Assembly: GCA_934352055.1 (NCBI GenBank)
Contig: CAKRJY010000012.1
Span: 1 to 64,000, forward strand
Source: an uncultured Lachnospiraceae bacterium
GTDB taxonomy: Bacteria; Bacillota; Clostridia; Lachnospirales; Lachnospiraceae
Direction: 5' to 3'
Length of the DNA stretch: 64,000 nucleotides
Below, one piece after another: positions 7,635 through 15,924 of this stretch. Every line of letters starts with the position of its first letter. Position 1 is the stretch's first letter. The notes beneath the pieces were generated by a model. The model ran no database searches. It was not told the DNA's origin and saw nothing but the letters and a program-made list of their open reading frames with translations. A program made the position numbers and the translations under genes.

Positions 7635-9530
7635 TTATTGTTCATGTTCTTTCTTATAATCATAACTTTCCAGATAAACAAGAAGTACTGATATATCTGC
7701 AGGAGAAACGCCTGAAATTCTAGAAGCCTGTCCAATACTAAGTGGTCTAAGAGCTTCCAGCTTTTGACGAGCTTCAATACGCAAGCTTGGAACAACTTCA
7801 TAATCAATATCATTCGGTATTTTCTTAGATTCAATCTTTTTGAAGTTTTCTACCTGCTTTTGTTGTCTTGTAATATAGCCCTCATATTTAATATGAATAT
7901 TAACCTGCTCTCTCACTTCCGGATGAAGTTCTGGTCGGTCCGGATCAATCGGAGCTAAACATTCATAATTTAACTCTGGTCTGCGAATTAAATCAGCTAA
8001 TGTCACACCACAATTTAATGGAATGCTACCAAGTGATGTCAAAAGTGATTGTACTTTTTCATTTGCACCAATATGAACCTGATGAACTCGTTTGATTTCT
8101 TCATCAATCTGTTTTCTCTTTTTTTCTACCCAGGCAAATCGTTCATCAGAAATTAATCCAATTTCATGACCAATTGGTGTTAAACGAAGATCTGCATTAT
8201 CCTGACGTAAAAGCAAACGATATTCTGCGCGTGAAGTCATCATACGATACGGCTCATGATTTTCTTTTGTAACAAGATCATCAATCAAAACACCAATATA
8301 ACTTTGTGAACGATCTAAAACAATCTGCTCTCTACCTAATATTTCTAAAGATGCATTAATACCAGCAATAAGTCCCTGGCAAGCAGCTTCTTCATATCCA
8401 CTACTTCCATTAAACTGTCCACCACTGAAAAGTCCTTTGATATTTTTGAATTCCAATGTTGCATATAACTGATTTGCATTGATACAATCATATTCAATTG
8501 CATAAGCATTTCGAACAATTTGTGCATGTTCTAACCCTGGAACCGTATGGTACATTGCATACTGTACATCTTCAGGAAGTGAAGAACTCATACCACCAAT
8601 ATACATTTCATTGGTATTCAGACCTTCCGGTTCCACAAACAATTGATGTCTGTCTTTATCGGCAAATTTCACAACTTTATCTTCAATGGAAGGACAATAT
8701 CTTGGTCCTGTTCCTTCAATAACACCAGAATACATCGGCGAACGATCTAAATTTGCCCGGATGATTTCATGTGTTTTTTCATTTGTATATGTTAAATAAC
8801 AGGAAACCTGATCAATTTGTACATCATCCGGATTTGTTGTGAAAGAAAATGGTACAACTCTCTCATCACCAAATTGTTCTTCCATTTTGCTGTAATCAAT
8901 GGTGTTTCCGTCTATTCTTGCCGGAGTACCTGTCTTAAATCGGTACATTTCAACACCATTAGAAACTAAGGAATCTGTTAAATGATTTGCAGATTTTAAC
9001 CCATTTGGTCCCGTATGTTCAATAACTTCACCGTAAAGGCATCTTGCTTTTAAATAAGTTCCTGTACAAAGTACACATGCTTTACAATGATAAAGTGCTC
9101 CTGATATTGTTTTTACACCTGTAATTTTTTTATCTTCCACAACAATCTCACATACTTCCGATTGACGAAGTGTAAGATTTTTTGTGTGCTGCAGTGTTTT
9201 ACGCATCTCCATACTATAGGCTGCTTTATCTGCCTGTGCACGAAGAGAATGTACTGCAGGACCTTTTGATTTGTTCAGCATTTTTGATTGGATAAATGTA
9301 TGGTCAATATTAATTCCCATTTGTCCGCCGAGTGCATCGATTTCTCTGACCAAATGTCCTTTTGAACTTCCTCCGATATTTGGATTACATGGCATCAATG
9401 CAACACTATCCATACTTATTGTAAACAAAATTGTTTTTAATCCCAAACGTGCCGCTGCAAGAGCAGCTTCACATCCGGCATGACCAGCACCAACAACTAC
9501 AACATCATATGTTTCTTCTATTACCGGCAT
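7635..9530 (-). CDS. mnmG: tRNA U34 carboxymethylaminomethyl synthase, FAD subunit MnmG
   Basis: MnmG (GidA) works with MnmE to build cmnm5U at the wobble position of certain tRNAs, using FAD, NADH and methylene-tetrahydrofolate. The 631 residues begin with the dinucleotide-binding GAGHAG (14-19). Family motifs include PCNPNIGGSSKGH, RFKTGTPAR, the NGSSGYEEAACQG region and the C-terminal helical domain with IDYE and SRISGVSPADIS, which binds MnmE. Length is standard. It lies between mnmE and rsmG in the usual order. Confidence 0.97.
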   Translation of the reverse strand: MPVIEETYDVVVVGAGHAGCEAALAAARLGLKTILFTISMDSVALMPCNPNIGGSSKGHLVREIDALGGQMGINIDHTFIQSKMLNKSKGPAVHSLRAQADKAAYSMEMRKTLQHTKNLTLRQSEVCEIVVEDKKITGVKTISGALYHCKACVLCTGTYLKARCLYGEVIEHTGPNGLKSANHLTDSLVSNGVEMYRFKTGTPARIDGNTIDYSKMEEQFGDERVVPFSFTTNPDDVQIDQVSCYLTYTNEKTHEIIRANLDRSPMYSGVIEGTGPRYCPSIEDKVVKFADKDRHQLFVEPEGLNTNEMYIGGMSSSLPEDVQYAMYHTVPGLEHAQIVRNAYAIEYDCINANQLYATLEFKNIKGLFSGGQFNGSSGYEEAACQGLIAGINASLEILGREQIVLDRSQSYIGVLIDDLVTKENHEPYRMMTSRAEYRLLLRQDNADLRLTPIGHEIGLISDERFAWVEKKRKQIDEEIKRVHQVHIGANEKVQSLLTSLGSIPLNCGVTLADLIRRPELNYECLAPIDPDRPELHPEVREQVNIHIKYEGYITRQQKQVENFKKIESKKIPNDIDYEVVPSLRIEARQKLEALRPLSIGQASRISGVSPADISVLLVYLESYDYKKEHEQ

Positions 9531-9574
9531 CGTTTATTGTCCTCCTTGATTAGCAAGTATCTTTATAAATCTAT

Positions 9575-10945
9575 TTATTTTCCAGTACAAAACTTTGAAA
9601 AAATTTCATTTACCAAATCTTCTTCTACCGATTCTCCAATAATGGTTCCTAAACTTTCATATGCATCCATCAAATCAATAGAAAGAAAATCCTCCGGCAT
9701 TGCCATAGAAATACTATCTATAACATGAAGTAAACTTTCCTTTGCATCTGAAAGTGCGGCAATGTGTCTTGCATTTGTAAGAAAAACTTCATTGTGATCT
9801 GTAATTTCACCAGAAAAGAACATATCTGTAATCATTTTTTCTAGGTGATCCAGACCTTCGCCATTTTTTGCAGAAAAAGGTAAAATATCCTGCTTTAAAT
9901 ATTGATGAATGGTATCTGCATCCACCACCGGTTTTAAATCTGTCTTATTTAAAAGGATAATTGCTTTTTCATCTTTTATTTTTTCCATAATGGAAATATC
10001 ATTTTCATCCAATGGTGCCGAAGCATCCACCACATATAAAATCAAATCAGCATCTTCTATGGTATCATATGCTTTTTTTACACCAATGCGTTCCACGACA
10101 TCTTCCGTATCACGTATTCCGGCTGTATCAATAATACGAAGAGCTATGCCATTTAACATAATCTGCTCTTCTAATGTATCACGAGTTGTTCCGGCAATAT
10201 CCGTTACAATTGCTCTGTCTTTTCTTGCAAGAAGATTTAAAAGTGACGATTTACCGGCATTTGGTTTTCCTATAATCGTTGTTTTAATACCTTCTTTTAA
10301 CATAGAACCATTATTTGCAGTAGCAAGTAAATGACTGATTTTATCAACAATTTCCTTTACTTTTGGAAGTAAAGTATCTTCATATCCAGTAATATCAATA
10401 TGTTCGGGATCATCCAAAGCAGATTCAATAAACGCAATTTCATAAATAATCTTACTGCGCATGTCCTTAATCTGATTTGAAAATACACCCTGTAACTGAT
10501 GCATGGAATTATGAAGTGCAAGCGTACTGTTTGAAGAAATAACATCCATAACAGACTCTGCCTGTGAAAGATCAATACGTCCATTTAAAAAAGCACGTTT
10601 TGTAAATTCTCCAGGTTCCGCCGGACGTACTCCTTGTGCTATAACTGCTCTTAAAATTTGCTGCATCACAAGTGTTCCACCATGACAATCAATCTCAATC
10701 GTATCTTCTGTCGTATAAGAACGTGGTGCTTTTAATACTAAAATCATAACCTCATCTACAATCTGATCTTCAAATATAATATGACCATATTGAACAGTAT
10801 GAGATTCCACTTCTGTCAGTTTATGTTTTCCCTTATAAATTTGATCAACTTTTGCAATCGCATCTTCACCACTGACACGGATAATGCCGATTCCGGCATT
10901 TGTCATTGCTGAGGCAATTGCACAAATAGTATCTGTTTTATACAT
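9575..10945 (-). CDS. mnmE: tRNA modification GTPase MnmE
   Basis: This is the GTPase partner of MnmG. The start at 10945 (MYKTDTICAI) is chosen because GAGG lies 8 bases before it; an ATG 13 codons upstream has no site. The 456 residues carry the N-terminal folate-binding domain, the G domain with GKPNAGKSS (about 226-234), DIAGTTRDT, DTAG and NKTD, and the C-terminal FCTGK, which keeps the modification-essential cysteine (usual form CIGK). A terminator-like hairpin (10970-11004) separates it from khpB. Confidence 0.97.
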   Translation of the reverse strand: MYKTDTICAIASAMTNAGIGIIRVSGEDAIAKVDQIYKGKHKLTEVESHTVQYGHIIFEDQIVDEVMILVLKAPRSYTTEDTIEIDCHGGTLVMQQILRAVIAQGVRPAEPGEFTKRAFLNGRIDLSQAESVMDVISSNSTLALHNSMHQLQGVFSNQIKDMRSKIIYEIAFIESALDDPEHIDITGYEDTLLPKVKEIVDKISHLLATANNGSMLKEGIKTTIIGKPNAGKSSLLNLLARKDRAIVTDIAGTTRDTLEEQIMLNGIALRIIDTAGIRDTEDVVERIGVKKAYDTIEDADLILYVVDASAPLDENDISIMEKIKDEKAIILLNKTDLKPVVDADTIHQYLKQDILPFSAKNGEGLDHLEKMITDMFFSGEITDHNEVFLTNARHIAALSDAKESLLHVIDSISMAMPEDFLSIDLMDAYESLGTIIGESVEEDLVNEIFSKFCTGK

Positions 10946-10969
10946 AATGATTTCCTCAAATAAAAAATT

Positions 10970-11004
10970 GGACTTTATCTCCATTTATTATGAAGATAAA
11001 GCCC
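10970..11004 (-). terminator. Terminator-like hairpin between khpB and mnmE
   Basis: On the minus strand GGGCTTTATCTTC pairs with GGAGATAAAGTCC (with G-U pairs) and is followed by AATTTTTT. It may end or attenuate rpmH-to-khpB transcripts before mnmE. Confidence 0.65.
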
Positions 11005-11025
11005 AAATATTTCAACCCATTTATA

Positions 11026-11649
11026 TTATTTCTTTAGGGTAATCACTACATGTCTGTAAGGTTCTTCACCTTCAGAATGTGTTACAACGAACTTATCGTT
11101 CTGTAAAGCAGAATGAATGATACGTCTTTCGTAAGGATTCATTGCTTCCAAAGAAACAGGACGTTTTGTTCTCTTTACCTTGTAAGCCATGTTCTTTGCA
11201 AGGTTTTCAAGAGTTTCTTTTCTTCTTCTACGATAATCTTCTGTATCAATTTTTACACGAAGATAGTTATCAGATTTTCTATTTACAGCAAGATTTGTAA
11301 GATACTGTAAAGAATCTAATGTTTGTCCACGTTTACCAATTAAAACTCCCATTTCTGGTCCTTTTAATTCAACGTCGATAACACCTTCAATTTCATCAAA
11401 TTTTGCAATGATTTTAACTTCTAAGTTCATCTTTTCGAAAACTTCTGATAAGAAATCTTTTACAACATCTTCCGGTGTTAATTTTCTAGCAACTTTAATC
11501 ACTGCATCTTTGCTGCCAAATCCAAGGATACCATTACTACCCTTTTCAATTACTTCATATTCAATCTGATCACTTGTTGTTCCAAGAGAAACCAATGCAT
11601 TTGTAATTGCATCATCAACTGTTTTTCCTCTAAATTCTACAAATTCCAT
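11026..11649 (-). CDS. khpB: RNA-binding protein KhpB (Jag)
   Basis: KhpB (Jag/EloR) is an RNA-binding protein with a Jag-N domain, a KH domain and an R3H domain; in several Firmicutes it pairs with KhpA and influences cell elongation and division. All three are visible in the 207 residues: Jag-N about 1-52 (ending GILGFGSKDAVIKV), KH about 60-135 with the GXXG-type loop GKRGQTLDSLQ, and R3H near the C-terminus with MNPYERRIIH. It starts 15 bases after the yidC stop, the usual neighbour. Confidence 0.95.
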   Translation of the reverse strand: MEFVEFRGKTVDDAITNALVSLGTTSDQIEYEVIEKGSNGILGFGSKDAVIKVARKLTPEDVVKDFLSEVFEKMNLEVKIIAKFDEIEGVIDVELKGPEMGVLIGKRGQTLDSLQYLTNLAVNRKSDNYLRVKIDTEDYRRRRKETLENLAKNMAYKVKRTKRPVSLEAMNPYERRIIHSALQNDKFVVTHSEGEEPYRHVVITLKK

Positions 11650-11664
11650 GATTTTAAACCCCCA

Positions 11665-12948
11665 TTATTTGTTGTTACGCTCGTTAAAATCTTTTACCAG
11701 ATTGGCTTTGGATGCCATAGAACCACTGGCTGCATGTGCACGTGCTTCTTCTGCTTTGTTCAAAGCTTCCACTTTATCAGAAGAAATGTTTGCCTTAGAT
11801 GCCATGCTGTTACTCTTTGTATTCATCTTTGCAGCTTCATAAATCTGTGCCTGACGAATACCACGCTTTTCTTTCTTCTTTTCTGCTTTTTCTTTATTTT
11901 TCTCGATAATATCATCAAGATTAATCTTTTCGAAATGCTTATTCAAGAAATACTGTTGAACAATACGAACAACAGAACCCATGGTCCAATATAAAACAAG
12001 ACCTACCGGACAAGTAAATGCAATGAAAAGTGTCATCAAAGGCATCATTGTATTCATTGTCTTCATCTGCTGTGCCATCTGGTCTGCCTGTGCATTTCCA
12101 GAACCTGTATCTTGTGCAGTAGGCATTAACTTCATGTTAATAACCTGTCCAAGATAAGAAACAATAGGAACTAAAAGTGCCGCAATCAGAAGTATCCAGT
12201 ATTTATCAGCCCATGCAGTCTTAATCAGATTCCAAGGAGTGTCTGAAATATTTAAGATGAACATGTAGTTGATATCTTTTAAGTTAGCTGCTGTAGTTGC
12301 GATAGAGTCAGAAAGATTAGGAAAACTGTCTGCTAAAGCATCCCAGCCAGATTCACTTAACTTATAAAGAACATCAATGATAGAATTACTCATTGCTGTA
12401 CCGGTTGCATCTGCATGAAAAGCAACATTCTTAAGGCCTGCACTCTTATAAAGTGCTTCCATTGTGCCAGCATAACCATCGGTTGCCATAATACCATTTA
12501 CAACATCAGTAAAGATATCTTTTACACTTGAGATATAAGCTGGTACATTCCAGAATACACGATAAAGTGCAAAAAGAATTGGCATCTGAACAAGCATCTG
12601 AAGACAACTTCCCATTGGAGATACGCCATATTTATCGTATACCATCTGGGTTTCTTCCTGCTGAGCCTGCATAGAAACTGTATCTTTTTTATTCTTGTAC
12701 TTTTTCTGAATTGCGTTTAATTCCGGCTGCATTTTTTTTGTAAGCACAGAAAACTTCTGCTGCTTATACGTAAGCGGAAATAAACAAAGGTAAATAAATA
12801 CCGTAAAAACAATGATGGTAAGGGCAATACTGTCAATGTGACAAACTGTGCTTAAGAAAACATAGATTTTATCCATGATCCAGCCGAGTCCCTTAGCGAT
12901 TGGTCCTAAAAACGCACCATCATAAGCAGTTAAATATAACTCTGTCAA
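11665..12948 (-). CDS. yidC: Membrane protein insertase YidC
   Basis: YidC (Oxa1/SpoIIIJ) inserts and folds membrane proteins with or without SecYEG. The 427-residue protein shows a first transmembrane segment at about 38-58 (DSIALTIIVFTVFIYLCLF) and a charged cytoplasmic hairpin with KYKNKKD. The conserved GSCLQMLVQMPILFALYRVF follows, then a long external insert (about 140-230), three further membrane segments and a basic tail. No lipobox is seen. The start codon is TTG, with GGAGG 9 bases upstream. Located between yidD and khpB as usual. Confidence 0.95.
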   Translation of the reverse strand: MTELYLTAYDGAFLGPIAKGLGWIMDKIYVFLSTVCHIDSIALTIIVFTVFIYLCLFPLTYKQQKFSVLTKKMQPELNAIQKKYKNKKDTVSMQAQQEETQMVYDKYGVSPMGSCLQMLVQMPILFALYRVFWNVPAYISSVKDIFTDVVNGIMATDGYAGTMEALYKSAGLKNVAFHADATGTAMSNSIIDVLYKLSESGWDALADSFPNLSDSIATTAANLKDINYMFILNISDTPWNLIKTAWADKYWILLIAALLVPIVSYLGQVINMKLMPTAQDTGSGNAQADQMAQQMKTMNTMMPLMTLFIAFTCPVGLVLYWTMGSVVRIVQQYFLNKHFEKINLDDIIEKNKEKAEKKKEKRGIRQAQIYEAAKMNTKSNSMASKANISSDKVEALNKAEEARAHAASGSMASKANLVKDFNERNNK

Positions 12949-12965
12949 TGTTAAAAACCTCCATT

Positions 12966-13187
12966 TTATGGAACAGGATCATAACCACCTTTTGAAAATG
13001 GATTACAACGAAGAATGCGCCAGGCGGCCAAAGCTCCGCCTTTAAAAAAACCGTACTTCTCCACAGCATGCAGACCATAGGTCGAGCATGTGGGATAATA
13101 CGGGCATTTCGTTGTTTTCATTGGCGAAATATACTTTCTATAAAATTTGATGATCCAAATTAAACCATTTTTCAAAATTGATTGCAT
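12966..13187 (-). CDS. yidD: Membrane protein insertion efficiency factor YidD
   Basis: YidD is a small membrane-associated factor that assists YidC-dependent insertion. The protein has the family hallmarks IKFYRKYISP, the cysteine motif CPYYPTCSTYG, AVEKYGFFKGG and the ending RCNPFSKGGYDPVP. I give the ATG start (73 residues) preceded by GGAAAAG. A TTG at 13199 in the same frame, 4 codons earlier, with AGG upstream, is an equally possible start. It lies 7-19 bases after rnpA depending on the start. Confidence 0.93.
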   Translation of the reverse strand: MQSILKNGLIWIIKFYRKYISPMKTTKCPYYPTCSTYGLHAVEKYGFFKGGALAAWRILRCNPFSKGGYDPVP

Positions 13188-13206
13188 ATTCTTTTCCAAT
13201 TATTAC

Positions 13207-13545
13207 CTATTTAATAATGATATTTTGAAGACCTGCAAGATGAAGCAATGATTCTTCTATTTCATGGTAAGAACAATCCTTTGCTCTGTTTCTTACAACG
13301 ATTACAATGTCCAAACCACTATTGAACATTTCTTCATGTAATCGATAACTTTCTCTGATCAGTCTCGTCAAATGATGTCGTACTACACTGTTTCCTACTT
13401 TTTTACTTACAGAAATTCCAATTCGATTGGTAGCTGATTGATTCTTGTATACATACATCACTAAATATCGATTTGCCTTGGATTGTCCGTTTTTATAAAC
13501 ATTCTGAAAATCGGTATTTTTTTTTAAAGAATCGCTAAATTTCAA
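13207..13545 (-). CDS. rnpA: Ribonuclease P protein component
   Basis: RnpA is the protein subunit of RNase P, which cleaves the 5' leader of tRNA precursors. The 112 residues have the family order: KKNTDFQNVYKNG, RYLVMYVYKN and NRIGISVSKKVGNSVVR. The highly conserved RNR-type segment is here RHHLTRLIRES, a departure from R-N-R. The end VVRNRAKDCSYHEIEESLLHL is normal. AAAGGTGAG precedes the start. It follows rpmH after a short hairpin, the usual arrangement. Confidence 0.96.
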   Translation of the reverse strand: MKFSDSLKKNTDFQNVYKNGQSKANRYLVMYVYKNQSATNRIGISVSKKVGNSVVRHHLTRLIRESYRLHEEMFNSGLDIVIVVRNRAKDCSYHEIEESLLHLAGLQNIIIK

Positions 13546-13619
13546 TACTATCCACTCACCTTTCCATGAAAAAAAGTGTTTCGAACCGGTTCATGATTAT
13601 TTTTGATAAAAAGAAGAAA

Positions 13620-13638
13620 GACCACAGGGTCTGTGGCC
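13620..13638 (-). terminator. Hairpin between rpmH and rnpA
   Basis: On the minus strand GGCCACAG-ACC-CTGTGGTC forms an 8-bp stem followed by TTTCTTCTTTTT, directly at the rpmH stop. It probably ends most transcripts after rpmH, so that the ribosomal protein is made in excess over rnpA. Confidence 0.75.
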
Positions 13639-13772
13639 TAAGCTGATAATTTCTTTCTACCTTTTGCTCTTCTAGCAGCCAATACTTTTCTTCCGCCTGC
13701 TGAACTCATTCTTGAACGAAAACCATGTACTTTAGATCTCTGTCTCTTTTTTGGTTGAAATGTCATCTTCAT
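13638..13772 (-). CDS. rpmH: 50S ribosomal protein L34
   Basis: The 44-residue protein translated on the minus strand begins MKMTFQPKKRQRSKVHGF, continues with RMSSAGGRKVLAARR and ends KGRKKLSA. This is L34 with all family landmarks. AAAGGGAGGTGG lies just upstream as ribosome site, and a sigma-A promoter is at 13809-13836. It is the first gene of the leftward origin operon, diverging from dnaA across oriC. Confidence 0.98.
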   Translation of the reverse strand: MKMTFQPKKRQRSKVHGFRSRMSSAGGRKVLAARRAKGRKKLSA

Positions 13773-13808
13773 AGTATCCACCTCCCTTTATGAAAAAACA
13801 TCGGTATC

Positions 13809-13836
13809 ATTATATCAAAAAAAGTCTCAAAGTCAA
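13809..13836 (-). promoter_or_regulatory. Sigma-A promoter of rpmH
   Basis: On the minus strand TTGACT (13836-13831), a 16-base spacer and TATAAT (13814-13809) lie 37 bases before rpmH. Confidence 0.85.
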
Positions 13837-13856
13837 GTAAAATCGGCATTTTTTAA

Positions 13857-14245
13857 GGATTTCCATATTTCCACTTTTTTCAAAATAATCTTGATAATGT
13901 GGATAACTTTGTGCATAAGTGTACAATTTAATAACATTCATCCACATTTAGTTTTCTATATTGTCATTTTTTGTCATATCTTGTGGTTTATGGCAGTCAC
14001 ATACACAAGTCACGTTATCCACATTATAAACATCAATAGCCCTACAACGTCGTATTTTGCAAAATAAAGGAAATAAGATGCTTGTATTATCCCCTACACT
14101 ACTGACATTTTTGTTGATAAAATAGCTTTATTAAGGTATTATAGATGATAGGTTATTTTTGTTTTCATTATATATAAAGGAATGTTTTCCTATTTAAATA
14201 AGATAAACGCTAATAAACTTACGATATATAGAATGGGGAATACAT
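13857..14245 (+). other. oriC: Chromosomal origin oriC, upstream part
   Basis: This gene-free stretch between divergent rpmH and dnaA holds perfect DnaA boxes at 13898-13906 (TGTGGATAA) and 14015-14023 (TTATCCACA). One-mismatch boxes lie at 13910-13918 (TGTGCATAA) and 13938-13946 (TCATCCACA). Beyond them, 14045-14240 is strongly AT-rich and is a plausible unwinding region, overlapping the dnaA promoter. Position next to dnaA and the box density support the call; the exact unwinding site is not determined. Confidence 0.88.
14114..14142 (+). promoter_or_regulatory. Promoter of dnaA
   Basis: TTGATA (14114-14119), a 17-base spacer and TATTAT (14137-14142) predict a leader of about 95 bases. DnaA boxes immediately upstream would allow autoregulation. 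Confidence 0.7.
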
Positions 14246-15631
14246 ATGAACTTAGAATTGATTCAGGAAAAATGGGATACGATCTTACAGAGTTTCAAAG
14301 AAGAACACTCTATTTCTGATATTTCCTTTAAATCCTGGTTATTACCATTGCAGCCAACATCCATTGAAGATGACACTTTAATTATTGTGTTTGATCCAAA
14401 GGACGATCAGGAATCTGACCCGGATCAGATGGCAATCAACTACATAACAAAAAAATATGCAAAGTTCCTTGCCATTATGATTAGTGAAGTATGTGGATTT
14501 CCACAGGAAGTAAAGCTTAAATTTGCATTGCCGGGTGAATTCAGTGCACCAACCATCAATGAGACTTTTATTCCTAAATCAGCGAATTACGCATCTTCCA
14601 ATTTAAATGCTAAATATACGTTTGATACTTTTGTCGTTGGTGGTAATAACAAATTTGCCAGACAAGCATCACTTGCCGTCGCAGAATCACCGGGAGAAGC
14701 ATACAATCCACTTTACATCTATGGTGGACCAGGACTCGGAAAAACACACCTTTTACATTCCATTGGCAACTTCATTATCAATGAGAATCCAGATAAACGC
14801 GTTTTGTATGTTACTTCAGAACAATTCTTAAATGAAGTAATCGAAGGTATTCGTAGTACAGGAAATTCCAATGCAATTACCAAAACAAGAGAAAAATATC
14901 GTTCCGTTGATATTCTTTTGATTGATGATATTCAGATTTTAATTGGTAAAGAAAGCACACAGCAGGAATTCTTTAATACCTTTAATACACTTTATTTGGC
15001 CGGAAAACAAATTGTCATTACATCCGATAGACCACCAAAAGAAATGGAGACCTTGGAAGAACGTATTCGTTCCCGTTTTGAAAGTGGTCTGATGGCAGAT
15101 ATCGGAAATCCGGATTACGAGACAAGAATGGCAATTCTTCGTAAAAAAGTAGAATCTGAAAAGATCAATCTGAGTGATGATATTTTGGATTATATTGCTG
15201 AAAACATCAAATCCAACATTCGTGAACTGGAAGGAGCACTCAACAAGCTGATTGCTTACGCAAATCTTGAAAAAAGTGATATTACCATGGACATTGCCAT
15301 GCGTGAACTTCAGAATATTATTTATCCTGATAAGCCAAGAGAAGTTACACCTCAGCTGATTATTGAAGTTGTTTCTGAACATTACAATATTCCAATGGAA
15401 AAAATGCTTTCCAAAGACAGAAGTAAATCTGTTTCCAGACCAAGACAGATTGCTATGTTCTTATGTAATACGATGACAGATGCTACTTTAGAAGGCATTG
15501 GACAATTATTAAACGGAAGAGATCATTCCACGATTCTTCATGGTCGTAATGTTATTGAAGAAGAATATAACAATGATGAAGAATTCCGTAAGCAGATTGA
15601 TACCATCAAAAAGAAAATCAATCCAAATTAA
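14246..15631 (+). CDS. dnaA: Chromosomal replication initiator DnaA
   Basis: DnaA is the AAA+ protein that binds DnaA boxes and opens oriC. The 461 residues show domain I (about 1-90), a short linker, the AAA+ domain starting at YTFDTFVVGGNN with Walker A GGPGLGKTH (160-168), Walker B ILLIDDIQ and the arginine-finger region RIRSRFESGL. Domain IV has SRPRQIAMFL and the box-reading signature GRDHSTILHG. GGGGAA lies before the start. Boxes both upstream and downstream (15637-15749) frame the gene. Confidence 0.98.
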   Translation: MNLELIQEKWDTILQSFKEEHSISDISFKSWLLPLQPTSIEDDTLIIVFDPKDDQESDPDQMAINYITKKYAKFLAIMISEVCGFPQEVKLKFALPGEFSAPTINETFIPKSANYASSNLNAKYTFDTFVVGGNNKFARQASLAVAESPGEAYNPLYIYGGPGLGKTHLLHSIGNFIINENPDKRVLYVTSEQFLNEVIEGIRSTGNSNAITKTREKYRSVDILLIDDIQILIGKESTQQEFFNTFNTLYLAGKQIVITSDRPPKEMETLEERIRSRFESGLMADIGNPDYETRMAILRKKVESEKINLSDDILDYIAENIKSNIRELEGALNKLIAYANLEKSDITMDIAMRELQNIIYPDKPREVTPQLIIEVVSEHYNIPMEKMLSKDRSKSVSRPRQIAMFLCNTMTDATLEGIGQLLNGRDHSTILHGRNVIEEEYNNDEEFRKQIDTIKKKINPN

Positions 15632-15636
15632 TAAAT

Positions 15637-15749
15637 TGTGCATAACTTGTTCATTTCTATGTTCAAATATATGGGATAAGTTGTTAATTTATGTTTACAA
15701 TCTGAGGATAAAGTTGAACCTCACCTAAAGGCATTCGACTTTATCTACA
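15637..15749 (+). other. Second DnaA-box group, dnaA-dnaN interval
   Basis: One-mismatch DnaA boxes occur at 15637-15645 (TGTGCATAA), 15703-15711 (TGAGGATAA) and 15741-15749 (TTATCTACA). An inverted repeat of 11 bases (15707-15717 with 15735-15745, one G-U pair) overlaps two of them. The stretch 15632-15924 has no gene. A bipartite origin around dnaA, as in Bacillus subtilis, would explain it; the hairpin has no T run, so it is not an obvious terminator. Confidence 0.55.
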
Positions 15750-15924
15750 ATTCATCCTCTGTATTTCCTCATGGTTTCAACAGTACTTTTTGATTTAACT
15801 TTTGGGACAAGTTCAGTAACCATGCACGTTTCACGACTTATACACTTTTGCACACCTATTAATAATACTACTATTAATTTCTATTATATTTATCTATGTT
15901 AAGCTGAAAGGAGTTTTACCGATT

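Noticed and set aside
9909..10334. Plus-strand open frame of 141 codons inside mnmE
   Set aside because: Serine- and isoleucine-rich composition typical of an antisense frame; mnmE on the other strand is certain.
14939..15382. Minus-strand open frame of 147 codons inside dnaA
   Set aside because: Antisense to the AAA+ domain of DnaA, rich in Phe, Asn and Cys, with no start signal.
15820..15840. Possible parS half-site (CACGTTTCACGA) before dnaN
   Set aside because: Only one half matches; the second arm is absent.
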